A DNA stretch of 64,000 nt, taken from positions 1,364,001-1,428,000 of the forward strand of contig NZ_CP126970.1 of the NCBI RefSeq assembly GCF_030252185.1, written 5' to 3'. Source of the stretch: Corynebacterium suedekumii (GTDB taxonomy: Bacteria > Actinomycetota > Actinomycetes > Mycobacteriales > Mycobacteriaceae). Below, in pieces: positions 1 to 8,273 of this stretch. Numbering within the stretch: position 1 is the stretch's first letter; each line of letters starts with the position of its first letter. Made by a program: the position numbers and the translations under genes. The notes beneath the pieces were generated by a model. The model had not been told where the DNA came from and did not search any database. It worked only from the letters and a program-made list of their open reading frames with translations.

Positions 1-4
1 CACC

Positions 5-316
5 ATGCCCAGCAAGACCTACACCGAGGAATTCCGCCACGACGCGGTCGCCCTCTACGAGAATTCCCCCGGCGTATCGATCAACGCCCTCGCCACCGAA
101 CTCGGCGTCAACCGCAACACCCTCCAGATCTGGGTCCGCAAATACGGCACCGGCGCCCGCACCACCACCAGCACCGAGGCCGCCTCGCAGACCCCGACAT
201 CGGTGACCGATGCCGAACGTATCCGCCAGCTGGAACGGGAAAACGCCCGACTGAAGGAAGAGCGCGACATCCTGCGCAAGGCCGCGAAATATTTTGCGGA
301 AGAGACGACCTGGTGA
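5..316 (+). CDS. IS3-family transposase OrfA (ISx1 copy 1)
   Basis: This 103-residue protein has an N-terminal helix-turn-helix of the HTH_Tnp_1 type (about residues 5-50; KTYTEEFRHDAV, then LGVNRNTLQIWVRKYG) that binds the IS ends. A leucine-zipper coiled coil follows (residues 70-95, RIRQLERENARLKEE) for multimerisation. It ends with TGA overlapping the GTG of orfB (GTGA), the usual IS3 arrangement, in which the active OrfAB transposase is made by a -1 frameshift. The linker between HTH and coiled coil (TTTSTEAASQ) differs from the TSSSDSSSSS form in the other copies. Confidence 0.9.
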   Translation: MPSKTYTEEFRHDAVALYENSPGVSINALATELGVNRNTLQIWVRKYGTGARTTTSTEAASQTPTSVTDAERIRQLERENARLKEERDILRKAAKYFAEETTW

Positions 317-1209
317 TCCGCTTCCAGTTCGTTGACGACGCCAAGAACAGCCATTCGGTCAAGCGGTTATGTGAGGTTCTGAAACTCAACCGGTCCTCGT
401 ATTACAAATGGAGAAACACCTCCTCCGCCAGGACACAACGCCTGCTCAGCGACGCGATCCTCGGCGCACGGGTCAAGGCCGTGTTCGCCGCAGAACGCGG
501 CTGCTACGGCTCCAAACGCATCACGGCGCAACTCAACGACGACTCGCCCGGCAGTCCGGTCAATCACAAGAAAGTCGCCCGGATCATGCGCTCGTTGCAA
601 CTGGTTGGCTACTCCAAGAAACGCAAGGTCACCACGACTGTCTCGGATGGGAGGAAGCCGGTGTTTCCGGATCTCGTCGGCCGGAGGTTCACCGCCCCGG
701 CACCGAACCAGGTCTACGTCGGCGATATCACGTACCTGCCGATCGCGGACGGGTCGAATATGTACCTGGCCACGGTCATCGACTGTTTCTCCCGCCGGCT
801 GGTCGGCTTCGCGATTGCCGATCACATGCGTTCTTCCCTGGTCCAGGACGCCCTGGTGATGGCCAAGGGCCAGCGCGGAAGTCTCGACGACGCAATTTTT
901 CACTCGGACCATGGCAGTGTCTACACTTCCCATGCGTTCCAGGACACGTGTACGCAGCTGGGGATCCGGCAGTCGATGGGCGCGATCGGCAGCAGCGCTG
1001 ATAACGCCCTGGCGGAGTCCTTCAACGCCGCGTTGAAGCGTGAGGTCCTCCAGGACGCAAAGACGTTTGCCAATCAGTTGCAGTGCCGGCGAGTTGTTTT
1101 CCGCTGGTGTACCCGCTACAACACCACGCGTCGGCATTCCTGGTGCGGGTATCTCGCTCCAGCAGTGTTTGAGGAGCAATGTCCTGTTACGCTGAGATCT
1201 GCTTCCTGA
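313..1209 (+). CDS. IS3-family transposase OrfB (ISx1 copy 1)
   Basis: This 298-residue protein has an HTH_21 region (residues 10-110) followed by an rve integrase catalytic core. The DDE residues are visible: D in YVGDITYLP, D in FHSDHGSVY and E in ALAESFNAALKRE. The GTG start overlaps the orfA stop by 4 bp. It appears intact. It differs from the other copies at a few positions (for example VGRRFTAP against VGRKFTAP). Confidence 0.9.
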   Translation: MIRFQFVDDAKNSHSVKRLCEVLKLNRSSYYKWRNTSSARTQRLLSDAILGARVKAVFAAERGCYGSKRITAQLNDDSPGSPVNHKKVARIMRSLQLVGYSKKRKVTTTVSDGRKPVFPDLVGRRFTAPAPNQVYVGDITYLPIADGSNMYLATVIDCFSRRLVGFAIADHMRSSLVQDALVMAKGQRGSLDDAIFHSDHGSVYTSHAFQDTCTQLGIRQSMGAIGSSADNALAESFNAALKREVLQDAKTFANQLQCRRVVFRWCTRYNTTRRHSWCGYLAPAVFEEQCPVTLRSAS

Positions 1210-1246
1210 TCACATCCCCCGTGTCTACTTTCCGGGGGTCGGGCCC

Positions 1247-1952
1247 GGATATCCGCCCCGGCCGCAGTGCACAGGTGCTGCGCACCTGGCTGCAGGAACG
1301 CGACCCTGGCTTCCGGAAGCAGGTGCAGGTGGTGACCATGGACGGCTTCACCGGTTACGCCACCGCAGTCGATGAGGTGTTGCCGCAGGCCACCAAGGTG
1401 ATGGACCCCTTCCACGTGGTGCATCTGGCAGCCGACAAACTCACCCACTGCCGGCAGCGGCTCCAACGGGAGACCTCCGGGCGGCGTGGGCGCAAGGACG
1501 ATCCGTTGTACAAGCACCGTCGCACGCTGTTGACCAGGACGAACTACCTCACCGAGCGGCAGAAACAACGCCTCGACCTGCTGTGGGCCACCGACGATGA
1601 GTACGTGGCACTCGAGGTCACCTGGATGTTCTACCAGGACATGATTGCGGCTTACGGGCATCCGCAGAAGTCGGAGGGCAAGAAGCTCATGAGCAGGGTG
1701 ATCAACAGCATTCGTAAGGGCCTACCGAAGGGGCTGGAAGAGCTCGCGCAACTGGGTCGGACATTGTGGCGTCGGCGTGAGGATGTCCTGGCGTACTTCG
1801 ATATCGGGGCGTCCAACGGTCCGGTCGAGGCGATCAACGGCCGGCTCGAGCACCTACGCGGCATCGCCCTGGGTTTCCGGAACCTCGACCACTACATCTT
1901 GCGGTCCCTGATTCACTCTGGGCAGCTGCAGGCCAGGATCAACGCACTCTAA
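1247..1952 (+). pseudogene. ISL3-family transposase, C-terminal fragment (copy A)
   Basis: The frame picks up at IRPGRSAQVLRTWL and runs to the native C-terminus QLQARINAL. It includes the DDE-containing core (VVTMDGFTGYATAVDEVLP, KVMDPFHVVHLAADK) and the late segment DIGASNGPVEAINGRLEHLRG with the catalytic Glu. The zinc-finger and DNA-binding N-terminal half is missing, so it should be inactive. Copy B (14247-15092) encodes nearly the same stretch. Confidence 0.85.
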
Positions 1953-1965
1953 ATCGTGAAGAGCC
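1247..1965 (+). mobile_element. ISL3-family element copy A, 3' remnant
   Basis: This is the 3' half of an ISL3 element whose 5' half has been removed at the ISx1 boundary. Its right end is intact: the strand-reversed terminus starts GGCTCTTCACGATTTAG, and GGCTCTTC is the typical ISL3-family end. It abuts the sequence GGTAAATG at 1966, which recurs next to ISL3 copy B at 14226-14233. Confidence 0.88.
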
Positions 1966-1973
1966 GGTAAATG
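1966..1973. repeat. 8-bp target-site duplication GGTAAATG, right partner
   Basis: GGTAAATG directly follows the ISL3 copy A terminus. The identical octamer directly precedes the ISL3 copy B terminus at 14226-14233. Eight bp is the duplication length made by ISL3-family transposases. Both copies lie in the repA reading frame (codons GGT AAA TG.). Confidence 0.85.
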
Positions 1974-2771
1974 CGAATACGTCCAATTAACCAACAAGCA
2001 ATATGCCTCTGTCCTGGTGGTCGATATTGATCTTCCAGGCGATGCCGGTGGACACCCGGTGAGCTTGAATAATCAGGTCAAGGAGAAGTTCTCCCAGCTC
2101 ATTGCCCATTACCTAGGACCTGCCTGGGTAGGGATCAACCCGGTGAACGGTAAATGCCAGGCCATTTGGCTGATTGATCCGGTCTATGCCGATGCCAGTG
2201 GGCAATCTAGGGCGATGACGCTACTGGCAGCAGCGACCCATGACCTGGGACAATGGTTAGGTCATGACAGTCATTTTTCCCATCGTTTCAGCCGGTCACC
2301 GTTTTATACCGGCGATTCCCCCACTGCCTATCGGTGGTATCGCCAGCATCACCGTGTGTACCGGTTGGCTAATCTCTTATCAGGGGTGCGTGCGATGACC
2401 GGTCAGGAGTCCTATGCCAAGCCTCGTCAGCAGTTTTCCAGCGGCCGTGAGCTCATCATGGCGGTTAAGGCCAGGCGGGAGGAAGCAGAACGCTTCAAAG
2501 CACTGTCGAAGGATGTGGAAGCAGAGCTCGCCGGCCACTTGGATCAGTACGACCCGGAGCTGATCCAGGGGGTGCGGGTGTTGTGGATCCGTGAGGGCCG
2601 GGCAGCGCGTGATGAGACCGCGTTTCGCCATGCCTTAAAGACTGGGCACCGCCTTCGTCAGGCTGGTCAGCGTATGACCGATGCCGCGATCATCGATGCC
2701 TACGAGCACGCCTACACCGTGGCCCAGGAGGTTGGTGCTGATGGGCGCAAGGCTGAGTTGCCGCCGATGAA
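1966..2771 (+). pseudogene. repA: Plasmid replication initiator RepA, middle fragment
   Basis: The frame reads GKCEYVQLTNKQYAS, then VLVVDIDLPGDAGGHPVSL and on to KAELPPM. This is the replicase core of the rolling-circle-unrelated, pNG2-type corynebacterial RepA family, including GINPVNGKCQAIWLIDPVY and HRFSRSPFYTGDSPTAYRW. It has no start codon of its own: the N-terminal 82 codons are at 13986-14233. At 2771 it is interrupted by ISx1 copy 2 and resumes at 4088 in the same frame. The three parts together give a protein of about 481 residues, a normal length for this family. Family membership is from recognition of the sequence; the split is directly visible. Confidence 0.85.
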
Positions 2772-2808
2772 GGGCCCGACCCCCGGAAAGTAGACACGGG
2801 GGATGTGA

Positions 2809-3705
2809 TCAGGAAGCAGATCTCAGCGTAACAGGACATTGCTCTTCAAACACTGCTGGAGCGAGATACCCGCACCAGGAATGCCGACGCGTGGTGTTGT
2901 AGCGGGTACACCAGCGGAAAACATCTCGCCGGCACTGCAACTGATTGGCAAACGTCTTCGCGTCCTGGAGGACCTCACGCTTCAACGCGGCGTTGAAGGA
3001 CTCCGCCAGGGCATTATCAGCGCTGCTGCCGATCGCGCCCATCGACTGCCGGATCCCCAGCGTTCTGCACGTCTCCTGGAACGCATGGGAAGTGTAGACA
3101 CTGCCATGGTCCGAGTGAAAAATTGCGTCGTCGAGACTTCCGCGCTGACCCTTGGCCATCACCAGGGCGTCCTGGACCAGGGAAGTACGCATGTGATCGG
3201 CGATCGCGAAGCCGGCCAGCCGGCGGGAGAAACAGTCGATGACGGTGGCGAGGTACATATTCGACCCGTCCGCGATCGGCAGGTACGTGATATCGCCGAC
3301 GTAGACCTGGTTTGGTGCCGGGGCGGTGAATTTCCTCCCCACCAGGTCCGGAAACACCGGCTTCCTCCCATCCGAGACAGTCGTGGTGACCTTGCGCTTC
3401 TTCGAGTAGCCAACCAGCTGCAACGAGCGCATGATCCGGGCGACTTTCTTGTGATTGACCGGGCTGCCGGGCGAGTCGTCGTTGAGTTGCGCCGTGATGC
3501 GTTTGGAGCCGTAGCAGCCGCGTTCTGCGGCGAACACGGCCTTGACCCGTGCGCCGAGGATCGCGTCGCTGAGCAGGCGTTGTGTCCTGGCGGAGGAGGT
3601 GTTTCTCCATTTGTAGTACGAGGACCGGTTGAGTTTCAGAACCTCACATAACCGCTTGACCGAATGGCTGTTCTTGGCGTCGTCAACGAACTGGAAGCGG
3701 ATCAC
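2809..3705 (-). CDS. IS3-family transposase OrfB (ISx1 copy 2)
   Basis: An intact 298-residue OrfB with HTH_21 and rve core; the DDE residues lie in YVGDITYLP, FHSDHGSVY and ALAESFNAALK. It is identical in protein sequence to the copies at 15130-16026 and 18136-19032, which points to recent spread within this genome. The start overlaps the orfA stop by 4 bp. Confidence 0.92.
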   Translation of the reverse strand: MIRFQFVDDAKNSHSVKRLCEVLKLNRSSYYKWRNTSSARTQRLLSDAILGARVKAVFAAERGCYGSKRITAQLNDDSPGSPVNHKKVARIMRSLQLVGYSKKRKVTTTVSDGRKPVFPDLVGRKFTAPAPNQVYVGDITYLPIADGSNMYLATVIDCFSRRLAGFAIADHMRTSLVQDALVMAKGQRGSLDDAIFHSDHGSVYTSHAFQETCRTLGIRQSMGAIGSSADNALAESFNAALKREVLQDAKTFANQLQCRRDVFRWCTRYNTTRRHSWCGYLAPAVFEEQCPVTLRSAS

Positions 3706-4016
3706 CAGGTCGTCTCTTCCGCAAAATATTTCGCGGCCTTGCGCAGAATATCGCGTTCCTCCCGGAGTCTGCGTACTTCTCGTTCCAGCTGGCGGATGCG
3801 TTCCGCTTCGGTCACCACGGTCGGTGTGTCAGAGCTGGAGGAAGAATCCGAGCTGCTGGTGCGGGCTCCGGTGCCGTATTTGCGGACCCAGATCTGGAGG
3901 GTGTTGCGGTTGACGCCGAGTTCGGCGGCGAGGGCGTTGATCGATACGCCGGGGGAATTCTCGTAGAGGGCGACCGCGTCGCGGCGGAACTCCTCGGTGT
4001 AGGTCTTGATCGGCAT
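3702..4016 (-). CDS. IS3-family transposase OrfA (ISx1 copy 2)
   Basis: A 104-residue DNA-binding protein with an N-terminal helix-turn-helix (YTEEFRRDAVALYENSPG, LGVNRNTLQIWVRK), a serine-rich linker and a C-terminal coiled coil (RIRQLEREVRRLREERDIL). It is identical to the OrfA at 16023-16337 and 17825-18139. Confidence 0.92.
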   Translation of the reverse strand: MPIKTYTEEFRRDAVALYENSPGVSINALAAELGVNRNTLQIWVRKYGTGARTSSSDSSSSSDTPTVVTEAERIRQLEREVRRLREERDILRKAAKYFAEETTW

Positions 4017-4087
4017 GGTGGCAGGTTACCTTTCCTCCCCGGCAGAAAGCCGGGTTGTCGGGTGTCTACCAAACAGGGGTCAGGTCC

Positions 4088-4490
4088 GAAAGACCGCCAG
4101 ACGATGGCCAGGCGAGTACGTGGCTATGTCACGACGTCTAAAGGCGAGGGATATGGCAGTTCAACAGCTACGGGGCGTGCGACGAGTGCGGAGCGTAAGG
4201 CGTTGGCCACGATGGGTAGGCGGGGCGGGAAGAAAGCTGCAGAACGCTGGAAAGACCCCAATAGCGACTACGCCAATGATCTGCGAAAGAAACTCCACGC
4301 TGCAAATATGAACAGGCAGCGACAAGGAAACGCGAGTCGAGGTCGGATTCTTGCGTTCGTAACAGACGTGCTCGCTCAAACAGGAACGATGCCTACTCAT
4401 AAAGAAATCATGGCTGAGACAGAACTATCAAAAAGATCCGTTGCCTATCATCTGGCTGCGCTTAGAAAAGCCGGGCTCATCTCGGATTAA
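4088..4490 (+). pseudogene. repA: Plasmid replication initiator RepA, C-terminal fragment
   Basis: This continues RepA after ISx1 copy 2: KDRQTMARRVRGYVTTSKGEG, then KALATMGRRGGKKAAERW, and a C-terminal winged-helix-like part (MPTHKEIMAETELSKRSVAYHLAALRKAG, residues about 105-132 of this piece) that probably contacts the origin. The native stop is at 4488-4490. The fragment could be translated only from an internal or IS-provided start, so an active initiator is unlikely. Confidence 0.82.
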
Positions 4491-4745
4491 AAGGGTGCAA
4501 CGCCATAAGCAATATACGGTTCCCCTGCCGGTAGGCAGGAAGGTTACCTATCTCAAGGTTTCTAGAACTGGTTGCCTACTGGTGATTGAGATGAGTTAAG
4601 ACGCATACTTCACCGGTAATTGCTTCGGCTAGTAGCTCCACCTGTTGGGGAGATACCGGTGGAGTCAGCTGCTCCAGGAGCGTTGCCGCGATCAACTCCA
4701 GATCACCGGTTAGAACATCATTGCTTGTCTGTAGCATCCACATAC
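4491..4745. other. Plasmid segment downstream of repA with an ORF remnant on the minus strand
   Basis: No complete gene is present. On the minus strand, 4576-4745 can be read as about 55 codons ending at an in-frame stop (LLEQLTPPVSPQQVELL, then AEAITGEVCVLTHLNHQ). The frame runs into the ISx2 end at 4746, so this could be the C-terminus of a gene cut by that element. I do not recognise the product. A short imperfect inverted repeat (CCTGCCGGTAGGCAGG, about 4523-4538) just after repA may be its terminator. Confidence 0.35.
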
Positions 4746-4805
4746 GGGTCTGCTGCACGATCAGGTGACAACCGAGCAGCCTAATCAGATGGTTGGGCTG
4801 GAAGG

Positions 4806-5108
4806 ATGTACACCGTGACCAAGCCCTATCCCAAAGAGTTCCGCGATGACGTTGTCCGTGTCGCACGGAATCGTGAGCCCGGTGTCGAGCTCTCCCAGAT
4901 CGCCAAGGACTTCGGGGTCCACTTCACTACCCTGTACTCGTGGCTGAAGAAGGCTGACCTCGAGGACGGTGAAGTGTTGGGCTCGACTCAGGTTCAGTCG
5001 GCTGAACTGCGCGACGCCAAGAAGAGGATCCGTCTCTTGGAGCAGGAGAACGAGGTCCTCCGCCGTGCCGCGGCGTATCTCTCGCAGGCCAATCTGCCGG
5101 GAAAATGA
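4806..5108 (+). CDS. IS3-family transposase OrfA (ISx2 copy 1)
   Basis: A 100-residue protein with an N-terminal HTH (YPKEFRDDVVRVARNREPG, then IAKDFGVHFTTLYSWLKKAD) and a C-terminal coiled coil (AKKRIRLLEQENEVLRRAA). It is intact and differs from the OrfA of the second ISx2 copy at one visible position (Lys for Arg in AKKR/ARKR). Its orfB partner is deleted, so it can only bind ends, and might act as an inhibitor or in trans. Confidence 0.85.
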   Translation: MYTVTKPYPKEFRDDVVRVARNREPGVELSQIAKDFGVHFTTLYSWLKKADLEDGEVLGSTQVQSAELRDAKKRIRLLEQENEVLRRAAAYLSQANLPGK

Positions 5109-5487
5109 TGTACCCGCTCGTTCGTGAGTTGGCCGTGGACGGTGTCCCCGTCACGGTGACGTGGCCGGCTGCGTGGTCCACACCGACCGCGGGTCTCAGT
5201 TCCGTAGCCGGAAATTCGTGCGCGCTCTGGGCATTCACGACATGACCGGATCCATGGGCCGCGTCGGTGCGTGCGGGGACAACGCAGCCATGGAGAGCTT
5301 CTTCGCACTCCTGCAGAAGAACGTCCTCGACCGCCGCGCATGGGCCAGCCGAGAAGAGCTCCGGATCGCCATCGTTACCTGGATCGAGAGGACCTACCAC
5401 CGACGCCGCAGACAGGACCGCCTAGGCCGCTTGACCCCGATCGAGTTCGAGACAATCATGACCACACCAGCCGATCAGGCTGCGTGA
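5105..5487 (+). pseudogene. IS3-family transposase OrfB, internally deleted (ISx2 copy 1)
   Basis: The start MMYPLVRELAVDGVPVTVT is joined directly, and out of frame, to a sequence that encodes VAGCVVHTDRGSQFRSRKF and the C-terminal half of the rve core through TTPADQAA. The HTH region and the first catalytic Asp (the WIGDITEHW segment of the full copy) are lost. It is inactive. Confidence 0.88.
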
Positions 5488-5520
5488 CTAACCACTGTCA
5501 CCTGATCGTGCAGCAGACCC

Positions 5521-5794
5521 GACCGTGGGCAGGCTCCTGTTCAATGTTCTGGCCATGGTTGCCGAATTCGAGGCAGACTTGATCCGAGCACGAACCCGTG
5601 AGGGGATGGCTGTCGCTAAAGCAAAGGGGAAGTTGCGCGGAAAGCAGCCCAAGCTCTCCAAGAAGCAAGAGGCACATTTGGTTTCCGTTCACCAGGCAGG
5701 AACGCACACGACTGTTGAAATTGCCGAGCTTTTCGGCGTAGCCCGATCCACCGTCTACCGCGCCATCAAACGCGCCGGTGAGGCCGCCACTTAG
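5521..5794 (+). pseudogene. Serine recombinase/resolvase, C-terminal fragment
   Basis: The frame emerges from the ISx2 end and reads VGRLLFNVLAMVAEFEADLI, the long E-helix of Tn3-type resolvases. A C-terminal helix-turn-helix of the HTH_7 type follows (TTVEIAELFGVARSTVYRAI). The N-terminal catalytic domain with the active serine is missing, removed at the IS junction. Small resolvases of this type are common on corynebacterial plasmids for multimer resolution, which fits the plasmid reading of this segment. Confidence 0.82.
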
Positions 5795-5936
5795 ATCCAC
5801 AAAATTCCACCGCCCATGACGGAATCAAAACCAGAACGTCCTTAGCGTGAATTTCCGTAGAGATCTTCCCCAGCCCCCTCATCGATTGGGTATCAAAGCC
5901 CGGTTGATTTCGAGAATGCATACCATCAGGCAGATG

Positions 5937-6836
5937 TCACTGTCCTGGAAAATGTTGCTTAACTAACTGTCCACGATTTGCGGGTAACCCCACCTGCAAG
6001 ACGTCGATGGTGGGCAAGCTGTAGTGATCATGGTTTTGAATGACATTGAGCGTGGCCTGATTAAAGCCCTGATCGCGGTACCAGTCGGAGCCCTTACGTG
6101 CCGCGCTCAGCGCATCAAAACCGTCAATAGAAGTAGATCCATCGTCGCGTTCACCAACCACCCAATACAGTGGGGTATTGGCAAGATAATCTTGATTGAA
6201 CTTCTTATTCACCCACGTCGGGGCGCCGCCACCGGCCATCATAACTGCGCCGCCGGTGACCAAATTCGGGCTGTTATGAAGCATGGAATAGCTCAAGAAC
6301 TCCGCGCCGCCAGAATAGCCAGACCACCAGATCCGATTGCGGTCAATATTGAAGTCATTAACCACCTTGGCGGTGAGTTCATCCAACCATCGCTGGTTGG
6401 TATTCATGTCCTGCCACCAGGTGTCATTTTCGGTATCCGGAGTCCGCGGCACAACAGTAATCATGTTGTGCTCAGCAGCCAGCGCTGCCGCGCACGTAGC
6501 AAATCCTTGGGGCGAGTCATATTCACCGCCGCCATCACCATGCAAGTGAATGAGCACGCCGACGGGTTTATCCGCATCAATTCCGTGATTGAACACGTGA
6601 TAGGAAGATTCGGTTCCGCGGGAATCCTTAAACATCTGATCCATCAAGGTGTCTTCCGTGATGGTATCTAAGGCCGGTGCGACAATCTTTTTCGTCTCCG
6701 GGCCGGATGACATCTCAAAAGCAGCGTCTTGCCACTCGAAACAATCCGCCCGTGCACCGGCAAACCTGACTGCCACCAAACTGATGACAATCAGGCAAAA
6801 AATGACTACAACTACGATAGCCAGAAGTGCGATCAA
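5937..6836 (-). CDS. Membrane-anchored alpha/beta-hydrolase, PHB-depolymerase/esterase-like
   Basis: This 299-residue protein starts with a strong hydrophobic helix (about residues 2-25, LLAIVVVVIFCLIVISLVAV) acting as signal anchor, with the catalytic domain outside. The fold motifs of the feruloyl esterase/PHB-depolymerase group are visible: oxyanion segment HLHGDGGGEYD, nucleophile elbow GYSGGAEF, and a late His in NHDHYSLP. The TTG start overlaps the stop of the upstream acyltransferase-like gene by 4 bp, so the two are translationally coupled. It is the last gene of the minus-strand cluster with the Pls/PosA-like synthetase, which suggests it acts on that product or another envelope ester or amide. 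The substrate is unknown. Base composition is well below the core chromosome. Confidence 0.7.
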   Translation of the reverse strand: MIALLAIVVVVIFCLIVISLVAVRFAGARADCFEWQDAAFEMSSGPETKKIVAPALDTITEDTLMDQMFKDSRGTESSYHVFNHGIDADKPVGVLIHLHGDGGGEYDSPQGFATCAAALAAEHNMITVVPRTPDTENDTWWQDMNTNQRWLDELTAKVVNDFNIDRNRIWWSGYSGGAEFLSYSMLHNSPNLVTGGAVMMAGGGAPTWVNKKFNQDYLANTPLYWVVGERDDGSTSIDGFDALSAARKGSDWYRDQGFNQATLNVIQNHDHYSLPTIDVLQVGLPANRGQLVKQHFPGQ

Positions 6837-8261
6837 TCGGTTGGTCCGTTTACGCTGACCTGCTCCGATGACTCGACGAGCTCCCGGCGTGACGCTCTGG
6901 ATTCTAATAATGCGTCACCTCCCTTAGAAATCTTGGCAACGAGCCATTCTAAAGGTCCCTGGCGCGTGAAGCGCGTCCAAACATAAGCGAGGGTAACCCC
7001 GAAAGCGAGCTGAGTTATGAAATGCAGCATCGATGATTCGGAGGTTGTGTTGTAAGTCACATACAGCTGGTGGCCGACATAAAGGGTCAGTGTCATGGAA
7101 CCAACCAACGCAAGTGGGGAGATCTGGTGCGGGATGAAGCGGCACAGCAATAGACACAGGCCCAATACGAAGACGGCCACGCCAGCGGAGTGAAGTATAG
7201 ACAAAGCAGTGTTCGCGTGCGGAGCCATGAGCAGACCCCACGCCCAAGTGTTGGTTGGCAGGTAATCAAATTCAGCACCAAAGACAATGAACTGTTCCAC
7301 TTCGTCGGTGCTCAACTGTGGCTCTGCTGCAACCATTGCTTCCCAACCGCCAGCGAACCAAATACCAACGTAGGAGATGATCCACGTACCCAACGCCGTG
7401 ACGAATCCGAAGAACGGCAAGTATGCCTGGGTAGCCATAAGCTTGAGCTGCAAGCGGCCAATAATCATGCCCACCAGGATGTAGAAGAACCACGTTGCCA
7501 CCGGGTAAGCACCTGTAATTAGCAGAGTGCTGATGGATTCCAGCGGCGTTTGAATCAAGTCTTGAAAGGTCACATTACCCAGCTGCTCAGAGATCACTGT
7601 TGTGATTGAACACAAAGACGAAAATTGGCATGACGGTGATGGTGATACCAGCGGATACCACAAGCCAGCGCAAGCGCATGCCAATGAAGAAGACTGCAAC
7701 TAAGAACAACAGGCCGTAGAACGGCAAGATGTTGAATACCACGGGGCCAAATACTTGGTTGATCGTGACACCAAGCAAGAAGATCAGCAGCGAGCGGATG
7801 AACAAACGCTTGCGAGCAATACGCAGCTTCAGGCCCGAGGCACGATTTTGTCCGCCAGAAATGAACGCAAGTCCGACGCCTGCGAGGGTGGCAAACAGCG
7901 CCGCAGCGTTACCAGCAGTGAGCCAAAAAGCGACGCTCATTGTGCCATCGGGATCTTTCGATGGCAGCGTGTGCACCGCAACCATGCCAATGAGTGCAAC
8001 GCCGCGTGCGACGTCTAAGCCAGTAATGCGCGAGTGCTTGAGCTGCTTTTGATCACCAGGCTTCGGATCCTGCGAGCTTGGATCAAGGTAGACAGGATCG
8101 CCATGATCGTAGCGACCAGTCCAGACTTTACGGGCTCCGGAACGCCCCGGCACCGGACGGGCTGAAGCGATGTTCGTAGAAACAGCATCCGTTGAGGTCG
8201 TGCTGTCCATAGTTGCAAAATCAGGGTCAGGACGTTTGGAGGTAGTGGGTCGATGTGTCAT
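6833..8261 (-). pseudogene. DUF418/HGSNAT-like multispanning acyltransferase, one frameshift
   Basis: The first part (8261 to about 7600) carries a disordered N-terminus, then RITGLDVARGVALIGMVAVH, the hallmark of heparan-alpha-glucosaminide acetyltransferase-like/DUF418 membrane proteins, and several membrane helices. It stops early at NHNSDL. In a neighbouring frame the protein continues as SEQLGNVTFQDLIQTPLES with further helices and a DUF418-type end (FTRQGPLEWLVAKI). One extra base at about 7590-7600 explains the break; joined, the protein is about 475 residues. Such proteins are thought to move acyl groups across the membrane. It lies 12 bp after the synthetase gene. Either a true pseudogene or a sequencing error is possible. 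Confidence 0.7.
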
Positions 8262-8273
8262 GCCATCCTCGCT

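Larger units (their letters stand above)
1..1246 (+). mobile_element. ISx1 copy 1, IS3-family insertion sequence, cut by the left window edge
   Basis: Two overlapping transposase frames (orfA, orfB) end in a right terminal repeat reading GTGTCTACTTTCC...GTCGGGCCC up to 1246. Complete copies elsewhere in the window are 1,316 bp, so about 70 bp lies off the left edge. This copy is a diverged isoform: its OrfA linker and several OrfB residues differ from the other three, which encode identical proteins. It has truncated ISL3 copy A on its right. The target duplication cannot be checked because the left end is missing. Confidence 0.9.
2772..4087 (-). mobile_element. ISx1 copy 2, complete IS3-family element (1,316 bp) inside repA
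   Basis: Imperfect terminal repeats GGGCCCGACCCCCGG (2772) and GGACCTGACCCC (read from 4087) enclose orfA and orfB on the minus strand. The flanking trinucleotide GAA is present at 2769-2771 and again at 4088-4090, a 3-bp target duplication as expected for IS3. Removing the element and one GAA restores the repA frame (ELPPM-K-DRQTMARR). Confidence 0.93.
4746..5520 (+). mobile_element. ISx2 copy 1, IS3-family element with a 520-bp internal deletion
   Basis: The terminal repeats GGGTCTGCTGCACGATCAGG (4746) and its complement (to 5520) match those of the full copy at 12433-13727. Between them orfA is intact, but orfB jumps from its 18th codon to its catalytic core. The deletion endpoints in the full copy both carry GACGTG, so this is a 6-bp microhomology deletion. 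The flanks (TAC on the left, GAC on the right) show no target duplication. Confidence 0.9.

Noticed and set aside
367..1179. A 270-codon frame antisense to ISx1 orfB, repeated in all copies
   Set aside because: It recurs only because the element recurs; it has no plausible start signals or domain and mirrors the transposase codon pattern.
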